A stretch of 64,000 bases of DNA, taken from Acidisphaera sp. S103 (lineage in GTDB: Bacteria > Pseudomonadota > Alphaproteobacteria > Acetobacterales > Acetobacteraceae). Positions 63,675 to 64,000 of the stretch are shown piece after piece (positions within the stretch are counted from its first letter, which is position 1; each line of letters begins with the position of its first letter). The position numbers were made by a program, and so were the translations under genes. The DNA is taken from positions 103,268 through 167,267 of the forward strand of contig NZ_LMUJ01000060.1 of assembly GCF_009765975.1 (NCBI RefSeq), written 5' to 3'. Under the pieces are notes generated by a model. The model saw only the letters and a list, made by a program, of their open reading frames with translations. It was not told the origin of the DNA and did no database searches.

Positions 63675-64000
63675 CTAACCCTGCCCGTACAAGGCCACGG
63701 CGTTGTTCAGGAAGAAATCCCGCTTCTTCTGCTCGGGCAGCGGCATGGGCAGCACCTGGGTCGGATCATCGTAATCCCAATGCGGGTAATCGGTCGCGAA
63801 CAGCAGCCGGTCCCAGCCGATCCAGTCGATGGCGTCCAGCACGTGGGCGCGATTCGCTGGCTCCTCCATCGGCTGGGTCGTCAGCCAGACGTGGTCGTGG
63901 ATGTATTCGGACGGCAGCCGCTTCAGGTGCGGTGTTTCCACCTTCAGCCGGTTCCGGATCTTGTCTAGCCGCCATGCCAGTGACGGTACCCAGGCGAAAC
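63675..64000 (-). CDS. Amidohydrolase 2 family protein, C-terminal part (runs off window)
   Basis: The frame is open to the window edge, giving the last 108 codons. The visible protein includes FAWVPSLAWRLDKIRNRLK, KRLPSEYIHDHVWLTTQPME and the family C-terminal metal motif DRLLFATDYPHWDYDDP, which carries the conserved Asp ligand. This matches metal-dependent TIM-barrel hydrolases/decarboxylases of the PF04909 type. The N-terminal half with the HxH motif lies outside the window, so substrate and start are unknown. Confidence 0.85.
   Translation of the reverse strand, partial: FAWVPSLAWRLDKIRNRLKVETPHLKRLPSEYIHDHVWLTTQPMEEPANRAHVLDAIDWIGWDRLLFATDYPHWDYDDPTQVLPMPLPEQKKRDFFLNNAVALYGQG

Overview
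The window is GC-rich chromosomal DNA from an alphaproteobacterium, most likely a member of the Acetobacteraceae/Rhodospirillales. The evidence is the high GC codon use, a class I lysyl-tRNA synthetase, an sRNA with the alpha-r8/MmgR (Rfam suhB) core motif, an hrcA-grpE-dnaK-dnaJ heat-shock cluster, a PEP-CTERM protein, and palindromic intergenic repeats of a style common in that family. The organism call is inference; no rRNA or other taxonomic marker is present.

Layout. 0.1-3.8 kb: pqiABC envelope lipid-transport operon (minus strand). 3.9-6.4 kb: an orphan branched-chain amino-acid-type binding protein facing a ketopantoate-reductase-like gene. 6.6-10.9 kb: RND efflux adaptor and pump. 11-19.7 kb: single genes (TPR/aspartyl beta-hydroxylase fusion, PEP-CTERM protein, maleylacetoacetate isomerase, FAD/NAD protein, Rrf2 regulator, SSS symporter with DUF3311 partner, TonB-like protein) and a strong 80-nt sRNA gene at 18.66 kb. 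19.9-23.5 kb: class I lysK directly followed by an MprF-like membrane protein that lacks the end of its catalytic domain. 23.5-26.8 kb: intergenic repeats, then folP-glmM-thiD (minus). 27.8-32.6 kb: the conserved prkA-yeaH-spoVR stress operon. 32.6-38.9 kb: M16 peptidase, PheC-like periplasmic protein, polysaccharide deacetylase and amidase. 39-43.8 kb: hipBA under three evenly spaced operators, overlapping directly into eutBC, which converges on ackA. 43.9-52.4 kb: an isolated molybdopterin-hydroxylase large subunit, a GNAT/dapA-like pair, panE with a divergent marR, a PPOX/F420-type protein, a VOC protein and a glycosyltransferase-like protein. 52.5-57.6 kb: hrcA-grpE-dnaK-dnaJ. 57.9-63.7 kb: a less GC-rich surface-polysaccharide island (acyltransferase, TylF-type methyltransferase, two GT9-like paralogues with a four-cysteine signature). 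The window ends inside an amidohydrolase.

How genes work together. Most modules are stand-alone. Clear functional units are pqiABC, the RND pair, SSS+DUF3311, folP-glmM-thiD, prkA-yeaH-spoVR, eutBC (ethanolamine cleavage, with acetate kinase nearby) and the chaperone cluster. No phage, transposase, CRISPR array, rRNA or tRNA was recognised. The most novel-looking signals are the sRNA, the hipBA operator array with its coupling to eutBC, the lysK/truncated-mprF pair, the paired cysteine-rich GT9 proteins, and the large inverted repeat between panE and marR.
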